Assembly (NCBI GenBank): GCA_902767845.1
Contig: CACXIV010000009.1
Location: forward strand, 1 to 64,000
Length of the DNA stretch: 64,000 nt
DNA from: an uncultured Ruminococcus sp.
GTDB taxonomy: Bacteria; Bacillota; Clostridia; Oscillospirales; Acutalibacteraceae
Direction: 5' to 3'
Shown here: one piece after another, positions 1 through 8,548 of the stretch
How the letters are laid out: each line of letters starts with the position of its first letter
How positions within the stretch are numbered: position 1 is the stretch's first letter
The notes under the pieces: generated by a model
Told to the model about the DNA's origin: nothing
Database searches by the model: none
What the model saw: the letters and a program-made list of their open reading frames with translations, nothing else
Program-made: the position numbers and the translations under genes

Positions 1-1
1 G

Positions 2-3000
2 AAAACCTCGATCGACAAGGTTGAGATCGAGACTCCTTCCGTGGATCAGCTCGAAAGCGGAGAGTATACGGCGGTTATATACGCGAAGAACCTCAGCGGA
101 AACGGCGTATATAATTCGTTTGACGTTATAGTTGATAACACTGCTCCTCAGATCACCGGATATTCTATCGAGACTTCCGGCGACACCCACAGCAATTACG
201 GCGTGTACAGCGATTCTGATATCAATGTTACAGTGTCCTTTGCAGATGATGTTTATTCAACAGGCATCAAGTCTGTCAAGTTCTACAACGGAAATACAGA
301 GCTTGGCGACGAAAAAGTAACGGTTTCGGGCAATAAAGCTACAATAACGCTCTCAGCGTGCGCTCAGTATCTTCTTTCGGCGAAGGTCATTGATAATTTT
401 GACCACGATACCGGCGTTATTGCGATAAACAGCGGAGTCGAGGTAAGGCTCAACGGCAAGGAGATCAAACCCGACAAGAACAACTTTGAGATCGTTGTAA
501 ACAATGATTATAAAAAACTTGAATATTCCGATCCCGATTACTCCTTCTCTCCTTATGAATATACAGAGCAAAACAAAAAAACTACTATCAGAGTCCTTAA
601 GGCAACAAGCGATAACGGCACCATCACGGCTTCGCTCGAGAACAGCCTCTCGGGTATCAAGACCGTAGAAACAAAGCTCGTGTTCAATGACACTCAGGAC
701 GTTACCTCTTCCGACAACGCCGAAAAGCCTAAGGCTACGGTTAAGGTAAGCAACAACTCCTCCGATAAGGACGCTTACGGCAAGTTCATCAGGCAGACCA
801 TCACGATCGACGCCAAGCAGATCCATCAGTCGGGTAAGTATGACCTCACGATCTCCGCTGTTGATATGTGCGGAAACGAGAATGAGCTCACAGATACCTT
901 CTATATTGATGAGACCGCTCCGGATTATGTTTCCATGGACATCCACAAGGCGCCTACTTCGATCGGCGATCAGGTTCTCAATGTTCTTTCGTTTGGTATA
1001 TTCTCCAACAACGATCTTGAGGCTACCGTTACGATCGAGGACAAAGGCCCCACCGCCGGTCTTACAAACTCATGTATCAGCCTTATGTCTAACAGCGGCT
1101 TAAGCGTAACGGAAAAAGACGATTCGTTAGTCGTTTCCGACGGAGATACTCTCAGCGGAAAAAAATATAAGATCACTTATGTCCTCCATAAAACAGACAA
1201 TAATTATATCGCTTTGACCAAGAGCTCGTACAAGGATCTCAAATTCTGGTGCAAGGACAACTTTGACAACTCACAGTACGATCGGTACGAATATGTTCCC
1301 GGAAATGTAACCGCGCAGGTTGACAAAAACGTAAAATACGCCGTTACCCTCGGCAAAGACGACATCGTCGCTTCAGCGTACGCTCCGGAGATCTCAAATG
1401 TTAAGCTCACCGGCGACAACCGCTACACGGACGGCGACAACGTATGGTTCTCCAATAATCCCACATTCGAGTTTGACGCGAACGACGAAGTATCAAGACT
1501 CCACTCGTTCAGCGTAACTCTCAACGGAACCGACGTTTCGGCTTACTGCGTATGCAACGGCTCGCAGAACAACTATAACTTCACTACATTCAATGACAAC
1601 AACGCGGATACAGATCTGTCAGGCATCCATGTCGTTCTTAACCCGAACACCGTTAAGGCGTTTATGAGAGAGGGAGAGAACAAAATCGCCTATACCGTAA
1701 CGAGCAACAACAGTATCTCGTTCTCCGGAGAAAGGAACTTCTTTGTAGATCTGCACAATCCCGTTATCAACAGCTTTACATTCACCGACGCCGTTGCGCC
1801 CGAGGCTCAGAACGACAACAAGGCAAACGGTGTTGTAAATACAAATTACGGTCACTTCTTCCAGGTAGACACCATCGTGACCGTAACGGCTACAGACAAT
1901 ATCATCGCAGATATCCCTGTTTCCGGCGTAAAGGATATCATTCTCTTCAAGAAGGATATCAACGGCTCCAAGCAGCAGGTAGCGATGTATCAGAGACTCA
2001 ACACAAATCAGGCGACCTTTGTCATTGAGAGAGGCTTCAAGGGTCAGATCTACGCTTACGCTGTCGATAATGTAGAGAACAACAGACAGGCGTATGACTT
2101 TACCCCCGGAGTCGCGACCGACGGAATGTCGGTATTCACTCCTGACAGTGTTATCGACGAGACAGAGTATCAGCATGTCGCTAACTCCAAGCTCACCATC
2201 ACTCCTGTCAACGAGCCCTCCAACAGAGATAACAAGGACAATCCGCTTTACAACCACGACGTAACTCTCACTATCTTTGCCGAGAGCAGCTTCGCCGGTA
2301 TCAAGAGCGTAGAGTTCAAGATCTATGCCGACAACTTCGGCGAGATCAACGATTACCGCTATGACTGCCAGGTAGATATGAACGGTTCCGTTGCCGGCGA
2401 CTGGACAGTGCTCGGCACCGAGAACAACCTTGTTACAAAGGTAAGCAGAAACATCGTTATCTCCAACAACTACAACGATATCACGGTTGAGGCGATCCTC
2501 ACCGACAGATGCGGAATCGGCAACAAGGATACAAACGTTTCTCATGCCAAGTATAAGTTCAGCATCGACAAGACCGCTCCCCATATCGACGTACAGTTCA
2601 GCCCCGCGTCAGGCAATAAGGTCGACAACGGCGATTATTACAAGACCGACCGCGTAGCGACGATCACCGTCACGGAGCGCAACTTCAACCCCGACGACTT
2701 CAAGCTCACCATCCGTAATCCGCACAACCCCGGACAGACAACTCTGCCTATCTCGGGAGTATCGAACTGGAACACCACCTACAGCGTAGACGTAAGCAAT
2801 CCCGACGCCATCACCCACGTGGCTACGGTCACCTTCCATGACGACGGCGATTACGAGATGACAAGCGCGTTCACCGACCGCGCAGGCAATGAGGCGGACA
2901 ACAACAACAAGAAGGAATCCGAGTTCACGGTAGACCAGACTCTTCCCAAGATCTCGATCACCTTTGACGTAAATAATCCCAGACCTTATTACAATGTCAC

Positions 3001-4381
3001 AAGAACCGCTACCATCCGCATTGAGGAGCACAATTTCCATACTCCTTATGTTGATATCAAGCAGACCGCGTTCGGCGCTGACAACAGCACGCCCGCGACT
3101 CCGCCTTCTGTAAGCGCGTGGTCGACCTCCGGCGATGTATCTACGGCGACAATAACCTTTGCCGACGACGGCAAATACTCCTTCACCGTCGACTTCAAGG
3201 ATAAGGCGCTAAACGAGGCTGTTCAGCAGAGAGAGGGAGACTTCTACGTTGACAAGAAGATCGACAAGATCGAGATCGTAAACGTAAAGGATCTCACCGC
3301 TTACGACGGCACAATAGCTCCCGAGATCCACTATTTCGACCAGAACTTTGATACCGCTACTTACCTCCTTAAGAGGATCGACTTCGGCAAGGCAGCCGAG
3401 ACTGTTGACGATTTGACAGTTTCGGAAGGCGCCGGAAACGGCTTCAGCAAGATCGTCACCTACGCGGACTTTGAGAGGATCACAAAGAACGACGGTATCT
3501 ATGATCTTTCCGCCGACATCACCGACCTTGCGGGCAACAAGGATCACAAGGAAGTTGTGTTCTCGGTCAACAGATTCGGTTCAACCTTCATGATCTCAGA
3601 CGAAACAACAAAGCAGCTTGTTGAGGATAAGTTCTACACCAACAACGCTCCCGACATTGTTGTCACCGAGATCAACGTCAACGAGGTTTCCGATCCTGAC
3701 ATACAGGTCAACTGCGACGACGCGTCACAGACGCTCAAGAAAGATACCGACTACACAATCACCGCTTCCGGCGGACAGAACCAGTGGTACTCTTACGACT
3801 ACAAGATCTTTAAGCAGAACTTCGTTAACGAGGGCAACTACACCGTTACCGTAAGCTCAAAGGATCACTTTGACAATGTTGTAAGCAACAAGACCGCTTA
3901 TAAGTCTGAAACAGAAAACAGAACCTGCCCGGTTAAGTTTGTTGTAGACAAGACCGCTCCTATCGTAACTATCTCGGGTATTGATTCCAACGAGTATTAC
4001 AAGGAAGCCGAAAAAGAGGTTATCGTAAGCTGCGAGGACGCGAACATAACAGGCGAGAACCTTACAGTTGAGCTTGACGGAGAAAGATTCGTAAGCTACG
4101 ATAAGGACGAAACCTCGGGCAATATCGAGCTCAAGCTCAGCCTGCAGGCTGACGGAAACAATAACGAAAGAGATTTCAAGGTTACTGTAACCGACAAGGC
4201 CGGCAACAAGAATGAGGACGGAGAAGTAACCGGATTCATCCTCGGCGCTTCATGGCTTGCCCGACTCTTCCGTTATAATCTGCCGCTTGTAATTATTGTC
4301 GGCGCGTTAGTCCTCGGCGGAATCGCCTTTGGCGTCGTAATGGCAGTAAGAAAGAACAACAAGAAAAAAGCGGAGTCTTAA
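2..4381 (+). CDS. Large Ig-like repeat surface protein, C-terminal membrane anchor (5' partial)
   Basis: The frame is open from base 2, so the gene begins left of the window; the GTG at 41 is internal. The visible part is about 1,459 residues of Ig-like beta-sandwich repeats. Each repeat opens with a linker such as VDNTAP, IDETAP, IDKTAP, VDQTLP or VDKTAP and holds a recurring D(R/K)AGN motif (FTDRAGNE, ITDLAGNK, VTDKAGNK). The C-terminus has one hydrophobic helix (roughly LPLVIIVGALVLGGIAFGVV) followed by a short basic tail, with no LPXTG motif. This predicts an extracellular stalk or adhesin tethered by one membrane helix. The exact ligand or partner is unknown. It is followed by a membrane kinase and TPR proteins, which suggests a shared envelope role. 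Codons are biased to C-ending forms, as in well-expressed genes. Confidence 0.8.
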   Translation, partial: KTSIDKVEIETPSVDQLESGEYTAVIYAKNLSGNGVYNSFDVIVDNTAPQITGYSIETSGDTHSNYGVYSDSDINVTVSFADDVYSTGIKSVKFYNGNTELGDEKVTVSGNKATITLSACAQYLLSAKVIDNFDHDTGVIAINSGVEVRLNGKEIKPDKNNFEIVVNNDYKKLEYSDPDYSFSPYEYTEQNKKTTIRVLKATSDNGTITASLENSLSGIKTVETKLVFNDTQDVTSSDNAEKPKATVKVSNNSSDKDAYGKFIRQTITIDAKQIHQSGKYDLTISAVDMCGNENELTDTFYIDETAPDYVSMDIHKAPTSIGDQVLNVLSFGIFSNNDLEATVTIEDKGPTAGLTNSCISLMSNSGLSVTEKDDSLVVSDGDTLSGKKYKITYVLHKTDNNYIALTKSSYKDLKFWCKDNFDNSQYDRYEYVPGNVTAQVDKNVKYAVTLGKDDIVASAYAPEISNVKLTGDNRYTDGDNVWFSNNPTFEFDANDEVSRLHSFSVTLNGTDVSAYCVCNGSQNNYNFTTFNDNNADTDLSGIHVVLNPNTVKAFMREGENKIAYTVTSNNSISFSGERNFFVDLHNPVINSFTFTDAVAPEAQNDNKANGVVNTNYGHFFQVDTIVTVTATDNIIADIPVSGVKDIILFKKDINGSKQQVAMYQRLNTNQATFVIERGFKGQIYAYAVDNVENNRQAYDFTPGVATDGMSVFTPDSVIDETEYQHVANSKLTITPVNEPSNRDNKDNPLYNHDVTLTIFAESSFAGIKSVEFKIYADNFGEINDYRYDCQVDMNGSVAGDWTVLGTENNLVTKVSRNIVISNNYNDITVEAILTDRCGIGNKDTNVSHAKYKFSIDKTAPHIDVQFSPASGNKVDNGDYYKTDRVATITVTERNFNPDDFKLTIRNPHNPGQTTLPISGVSNWNTTYSVDVSNPDAITHVATVTFHDDGDYEMTSAFTDRAGNEADNNNKKESEFTVDQTLPKISITFDVNNPRPYYNVTRTATIRIEEHNFHTPYVDIKQTAFGADNSTPATPPSVSAWSTSGDVSTATITFADDGKYSFTVDFKDKALNEAVQQREGDFYVDKKIDKIEIVNVKDLTAYDGTIAPEIHYFDQNFDTATYLLKRIDFGKAAETVDDLTVSEGAGNGFSKIVTYADFERITKNDGIYDLSADITDLAGNKDHKEVVFSVNRFGSTFMISDETTKQLVEDKFYTNNAPDIVVTEINVNEVSDPDIQVNCDDASQTLKKDTDYTITASGGQNQWYSYDYKIFKQNFVNEGNYTVTVSSKDHFDNVVSNKTAYKSETENRTCPVKFVVDKTAPIVTISGIDSNEYYKEAEKEVIVSCEDANITGENLTVELDGERFVSYDKDETSGNIELKLSLQADGNNNERDFKVTVTDKAGNKNEDGEVTGFILGASWLARLFRYNLPLVIIVGALVLGGIAFGVVMAVRKNNKKKAES

Positions 4382-4407
4382 TTACATTCACTGAATAATT
4401 ATTTGAC

Positions 4408-4437
4408 GGGCACACTTTTCTTCGGGAAAGTGTGCCC
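4408..4437 (+). terminator. Hairpin with UUCG tetraloop after the Ig-repeat gene
   Basis: GGGCACACTTTTC pairs with the matching 3' arm ending GTGTGCCC around a C(UUCG)G tetraloop, giving a stem of about 13 bp with one G-T pair. No long T tract follows, so it could slow or partly stop transcription, or act as a 3' stability hairpin, rather than fully terminate. Confidence 0.6.
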
Positions 4438-4463
4438 TGTCAGAATAAACACCTCGTGACCCG

Positions 4464-6347
4464 GTGATCGACATGCTGTATTCAAATTTAATAATCAACG
4501 ATACATATCAGGTAGTAGAGGAGATTGGCAGCGGCGGAATGGGCGTAGTTTATCTATGCTATCATCTCAGGCTCCAAAAATATGTAGTGTTAAAAAAACT
4601 TAAAAATTCATACGACGACATCTCCGCGCTCCGCAACGAGGTCGATATTTTAAAGAGCCTCCATCATCAAAACCTCCCTCAGGTGTATGATTTCATCCGC
4701 TTCGAGGGCGATATCTATACGGTCATCGACTACATCAACGGTTACGATCTCAACTATTACATAAACAACGGATATTATTTTTCCGAAAGCCAGTTAATCA
4801 AGTGGCTCAGGCAGCTATGCGAGGTTTTGGTATACATCCACTCGCGAACTCCCGCCGTGCTTCATACCGATATAAAGCCCGGCAATATTATAATAACTGC
4901 CGAAGGAGACATTTGCTTAATTGACTTTGGTATTTCGCTGCGCGCGGCCGGCAAGATAAAGGGAATGAGCAAAAACTACTCGTCTCCCGAGCAGTACGCT
5001 CTTTTTGAATATTATTCATACGGTCAAGGCTATTACTGCGAGCTTGACGGACGAACCGATATTTACAGCCTTGCCGCGACGTTTTATCACCTGATGACGG
5101 GCGTCAAGCCTGACGTTACCTGCGCCATGCCTTCTATCAGCGATTATTCACTGCCGTTTTCCGACGGTTTTCTGGCGGTGATCGACAGGGCTATGCAGTA
5201 CGATATTAATAAAAGGTTCGCTTCTGCCGAAGATATGCTCAAGGCGATCGACAATATCAAAAAACAGGATTCACGTTATAAAAAATACGTTTTGGTTCAG
5301 CTTGTTTCGTGGATCGTCGCCGTAGCTCTTGTCGTATCCGGGGTATTGCTCACCGTTAACGGGTTTAATTCCGGAGTAAAAACCCGGTTTGAGCAGGAGT
5401 ACTCAGAGTTTGTCAGCGAATCGAATCACGGCGAAACCTCTCAGGCTGAGGCGGCAGGCAGAAAGCTTCTCAACAACTCCGATTATTCTTCGCTGATAGA
5501 TTCAACACAAAAGGCAGAGATACTGCATAAGATCGGCGACTGCTACTACGAGGATTCCGATTTTACCAACGCCGCTCAGTATTACGAGCAGGCTTTGTCG
5601 ATATCGCAGTCCGAGCTTTATTACCGCGATCACGCGCTTGCGCTCATCAGAGACGGAAGATTCTCCGAAGCGCAGGAAGCTGTCGACCGGCTCAACAGCG
5701 CGTTCCCGGGGTCGTCCGCCGCCGCGGTGCTTAACGCCCAGCTTTGTTATGAAAACGGTGATTACAACGGCGCGGTAGGTATCGTTGATCTTAACGCCGG
5801 TTCACTTTCCGAAGATCCCGAGAATCTTTACTCGGCATATATCATAAAGGGCGACGCCTGTATGGCGCTGAATATCTCCGCGACTGACGCCTATGATTCG
5901 GCGCTGCGCGTAAAAGAAACCGCGGGAGCGCTGCGAAAGCTCGCGTCGGCGCATATGGCGCTTGCTGTAAGGAACAGCAGTATGTCGGATTACTCGTCTG
6001 CCGAGATGTGCTATAATAAGCTCAGGGAAAAGTACAATCTTCATCTAAACGATACTATCAATTACACGCAGGCGGTTCTCGCCTTAAACGAGGTTTCAAA
6101 GTACGAGGACTGCAAAAAGCTTCTTTTGGAGGCGGCTCAGATCCGCGACGACTGCAGATCATATATTCTTTTGGCGCAGCTTGCCGATCTTACGTCAGAT
6201 CCCAATGCGCTTACATATTGCGAAAAGGCGTGCAGCCTGTATAATCAGTTGTCTGAGGACGAAAGGTATTTTATTTCAAGCGAGAGCCTTGCCTCAATAA
6301 AAAAGCTGTATCAAAAATACAGCGGAAGAGAATGGGTAGGTGGTTAA
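4464..6347 (+). CDS. Transmembrane Ser/Thr protein kinase with TPR ectodomain
   Basis: Residues about 12-265 form a Hanks-type kinase: Gly loop GSGGMG (22-27), lysine K44, helix-C E59, catalytic loop HTDIKPGN (134-141), DFG at 154-156, SPEQ in place of APE and DIYSLA in place of DVWSLG. The HRD arginine is Thr135, so this is a non-RD kinase that may not need activation-loop phosphorylation. One membrane helix lies near 277-297. Beyond it are about 330 residues of TPR-like helices, predicted to be outside the cell, in the place where PASTA repeats sit in PrkC/Stk1. It probably senses an envelope signal; the substrate is unknown. The GTG at 4464 is the longest start; ATG 4473 is also possible and neither has a strong ribosome site. 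The next two small genes follow directly. Confidence 0.85.
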   Translation: MIDMLYSNLIINDTYQVVEEIGSGGMGVVYLCYHLRLQKYVVLKKLKNSYDDISALRNEVDILKSLHHQNLPQVYDFIRFEGDIYTVIDYINGYDLNYYINNGYYFSESQLIKWLRQLCEVLVYIHSRTPAVLHTDIKPGNIIITAEGDICLIDFGISLRAAGKIKGMSKNYSSPEQYALFEYYSYGQGYYCELDGRTDIYSLAATFYHLMTGVKPDVTCAMPSISDYSLPFSDGFLAVIDRAMQYDINKRFASAEDMLKAIDNIKKQDSRYKKYVLVQLVSWIVAVALVVSGVLLTVNGFNSGVKTRFEQEYSEFVSESNHGETSQAEAAGRKLLNNSDYSSLIDSTQKAEILHKIGDCYYEDSDFTNAAQYYEQALSISQSELYYRDHALALIRDGRFSEAQEAVDRLNSAFPGSSAAAVLNAQLCYENGDYNGAVGIVDLNAGSLSEDPENLYSAYIIKGDACMALNISATDAYDSALRVKETAGALRKLASAHMALAVRNSSMSDYSSAEMCYNKLREKYNLHLNDTINYTQAVLALNEVSKYEDCKKLLLEAAQIRDDCRSYILLAQLADLTSDPNALTYCEKACSLYNQLSEDERYFISSESLASIKKLYQKYSGREWVGG

Positions 6348-6348
6348 A

Positions 6349-6492
6349 TTGAACAGTATGATGTTATTCGGAATTATCCTGATCCTTTTGGGAGTCGTTA
6401 TCGCGGCGGTATCCCAGATTTTTCTGAGGCTCTGGATATCAAAATTTAACCGCGAATGGATGGAAGGATTTGATAGAAATGAAATGTCCTAA
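6349..6492 (+). CDS. Small single-pass membrane protein (47 aa)
   Basis: This frame starts one base after the kinase stop with TTG, preceded at 5 nt by AGGTGG (6338-6343). ATG 6358 and 6361 are in-frame alternatives. The product has one strong hydrophobic helix (LFGIILILLGVVIAAVSQIF) and then a charged tail with Trp and Arg (RLWISKFNREW), fitting an inner-membrane peptide with a cytoplasmic tail. It overlaps the next gene by 14 bases, which suggests translational coupling. No known family is recognised. Its place between a membrane kinase and a zinc-ribbon membrane protein suggests a small partner of that complex, which is an inference. The frame could be fortuitous, but the ribosome site, coupling and hydrophobic profile argue for a real gene. 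Confidence 0.55.
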   Translation: MNSMMLFGIILILLGVVIAAVSQIFLRLWISKFNREWMEGFDRNEMS

Positions 6493-6796
6493 TTGCAGAT
6501 GCGTTTCACCGCAGAACACGCGTTTCTGTTCCTATTGCGGGTATCACTTTGAGGAAGGCGATACCGTTACCCTGTCTATAGAGCAGGAGTATGAAAATTT
6601 CGTGCGCTCGTCTGCGCCTTATTACGGGTATTCCCGTGAGCTGAGGGCATACGGCGGAGAGGGACTGTATCGGGGTTATTATGATGAGGCGGAAAGCGGT
6701 TTCGTCTTTGAATTTGACGCGCTTCATCTCGCACTGCTCGGACTGTGCTGCGCGTCGATTCTTATTCTGCTGCTTTTGCTTTTATTGGTTCTGTAA
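6479..6796 (+). CDS. Zinc-ribbon protein with C-terminal membrane helix
   Basis: The product is 105 residues. The N-terminus is a zinc ribbon with two CxxC knuckles, CPNC and CSYC, separated by 12 residues. A tyrosine-rich middle (YYGYSRELRAYGGEGLYRGYYD) and a C-terminal membrane helix with seven leucines in a row follow. ATG 6479 was chosen because GGAAGGA ends 10 bases upstream; TTG 6470 would leave only one base. It overlaps the small membrane gene before it. Zinc ribbon plus single-helix proteins are common in Clostridia, often beside kinases, FHA or TPR genes. The function is unknown; a membrane adaptor of the kinase cassette is the likeliest reading. Confidence 0.75.
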   Translation: MKCPNCRCVSPQNTRFCSYCGYHFEEGDTVTLSIEQEYENFVRSSAPYYGYSRELRAYGGEGLYRGYYDEAESGFVFEFDALHLALLGLCCASILILLLLLLLVL

Positions 6797-6881
6797 ATAG
6801 TTGGCGCTTCGCTCTTTGTCGTTTGATTTGTTGCGAACGTAGCGGTTAATGAACATATGAAAAAATGAAGGGGAAACGATT

Positions 6882-8396
6882 ATGAGTTTATCAAAAAAAC
6901 TGTTGCTGGTATTGATACCGTCGCTTGTTGTACTTGTCGGATTGCTTTGCGTGCTTTTGTTTTTGCCGTCCGGCGGTAATAACAATGTGTATTTGGAAAA
7001 GATATCCTCGGCAAAAAAGATGGTTGAGCAAGGAAATTATCAGGATGCTATCGTCTTTTATGAGAATGCGATCGAGGAAGATGAAAAGCAGGAGGAACCC
7101 TATATCGGGCTTGCCGATATCTATGTCACACACCTAAACGATATCAATTCCGCGCTGAATATCCTCAACAGAGGCTACGACGCTACTCAGTCGACAAGAA
7201 TAAAGGAACTGCTTGATTACTACAAGAACCTCGGACTCGACGGAGGCGCTTCGGCTGAAAAGCCCATGACCACCGAGCAGATCGGGTTCAATACGACCGC
7301 GCTGAACATCTTTGCCGCCAACAACTACGCAAAGTACAGCGAGTCCTACACCGTCACCGGCGAGAATCTTTCCGGCGGCGTATACACGGTAAAATATCAG
7401 CAGTACGACGCGGTGTTCGAGTACGCGAACTCGCCCGACTCCGAGGTAATTAATCCTGATACCAATAAACCGTATGATTACGCCAGACCGACCGCGATCA
7501 GGCTCAATACGCTTGATTACCTTATCAGCGGAACCGACGCCGGCGTTACAATCGACCGTTTCAAGTCGCTTGGCGCGGAAAATATAGCGGTATCGGCGTA
7601 TAACGAACCGCTCGGAACATATCTGCTCACCTTTGATTTTGATTCGCTGCACATCACCCTGGGCTGCGACGAAAACGGTACTGTCAAGGGCAAGGATTCA
7701 TACAACGTCCTTGTTCCCAAGCCCGGAGATGCGCAGACAAAGAAGGTTAAGGTCGAGGGAGATATCATCGACGTAACGACCGGTCAGAACGTATCAACGG
7801 CGGACGTCAGCTTCCATAAGGGCAAGAACAGCCCCAACGGCGAGATAGCCGCTCAGGTACAGGCTCCCGGCGGAAAATACTCAACCGAGCTCGACACGGG
7901 CGATTACACCGTAGAGATCAGCGCCGACGGATACAATACAGAGACCTTTGATCTTTATGTATCGGACGCCGGTCCCGATAATGACAAATTCAGCATTTCT
8001 CCGACGATAGGCGGCAATGAGATCAGGATCGTCCTCGAGTGGGGCGCGGCTCCTTCGGATCTCGATTCGCACCTTGACGGAACCTGCGACGGAACATCCG
8101 TAAGGATCGATTTCATGAACAGAAGTTGCTCCAAAAACGGACAACCGATCGCCGACCTTGACGTAGATGATCAAGACGGCTTCGGTCCCGAGACGATCAC
8201 GATCCACAAGACGAACGGCAGCTACGAATACAAAGTACACCGTTACTTCGGTTCGGGTACTCTCGCGGCGTCGGGAGCGACCGTAAAGATCTATCAGGGC
8301 TCGGGCAGCCCGACGATAGTAAATGTTCCCACAGACCTTTCGGGCGACTGGTGGGAGGTTTGCTCAATCGAAAACGGAGAGGTCAAACTCAAGTAA
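6882..8396 (+). CDS. Membrane-anchored TPR protein with carboxypeptidase-like and YfaP-like domains
   Basis: The 504-residue product begins with a signal-anchor helix (residues about 6-29). TPR-like repeats follow (about 35-110: AKKMVEQGNYQDAIVFYENAI), then a mixed region. Next comes a carboxypeptidase-regulatory-like Ig fold (about 285-370: VEGDIIDVTTGQNVSTADVS). The C-terminal domain (about 375-500) carries the LEWGAAPSDLDSHL signature of YfaP/DUF2135 proteins and ends in a WWEVCSI strand. The start has a good ribosome site (GAAGGGGAAA). The TPR module resembles the ectodomain of the kinase upstream, so the two may bind each other or a common ligand outside the membrane. A terminator closes the cassette. 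Confidence 0.75.
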   Translation: MSLSKKLLLVLIPSLVVLVGLLCVLLFLPSGGNNNVYLEKISSAKKMVEQGNYQDAIVFYENAIEEDEKQEEPYIGLADIYVTHLNDINSALNILNRGYDATQSTRIKELLDYYKNLGLDGGASAEKPMTTEQIGFNTTALNIFAANNYAKYSESYTVTGENLSGGVYTVKYQQYDAVFEYANSPDSEVINPDTNKPYDYARPTAIRLNTLDYLISGTDAGVTIDRFKSLGAENIAVSAYNEPLGTYLLTFDFDSLHITLGCDENGTVKGKDSYNVLVPKPGDAQTKKVKVEGDIIDVTTGQNVSTADVSFHKGKNSPNGEIAAQVQAPGGKYSTELDTGDYTVEISADGYNTETFDLYVSDAGPDNDKFSISPTIGGNEIRIVLEWGAAPSDLDSHLDGTCDGTSVRIDFMNRSCSKNGQPIADLDVDDQDGFGPETITIHKTNGSYEYKVHRYFGSGTLAASGATVKIYQGSGSPTIVNVPTDLSGDWWEVCSIENGEVKLK

Positions 8397-8412
8397 ATTA
8401 TTGAAAATCATC

Positions 8413-8445
8413 ATCCCCCGAGGCGGTCGCTTCGGGGGATTTTTC
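8413..8445 (+). terminator. Intrinsic terminator after the YfaP-like gene
   Basis: ATCCCCCGAGGC pairs with GCTTCGGGGGAT (12 bp, one G-T) around a four-base loop, followed by TTTTTC. It ends the kinase/TPR cassette. Confidence 0.9.
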
Positions 8446-8474
8446 TGTAAGAATATGTTAATTTACGCGCCTGC

Positions 8475-8503
8475 TTGATTTATTGCTCCAAATGTTGTAA
8501 AAT
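8475..8503 (+). promoter_or_regulatory. Sigma-A-type promoter for the dockerin lysozyme
   Basis: TTGATT (8475-8480) and TAAAAT (8498-8503) are separated by 17 bp. The next gene starts 45 bases downstream with AAAGGAG as its ribosome site. Confidence 0.55.
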
Positions 8504-8548
8504 AATGGACATAAGCAAATTGTTTTTTCTACAGAACAAAGGAGTTAT

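Noticed and set aside
1619..2584. 321-codon open frame antisense to the Ig-repeat gene
   Set aside because: The repeat gene's codon use (few TTA/CTA/TCA codons) keeps the opposite strand open. No ribosome site or family match.
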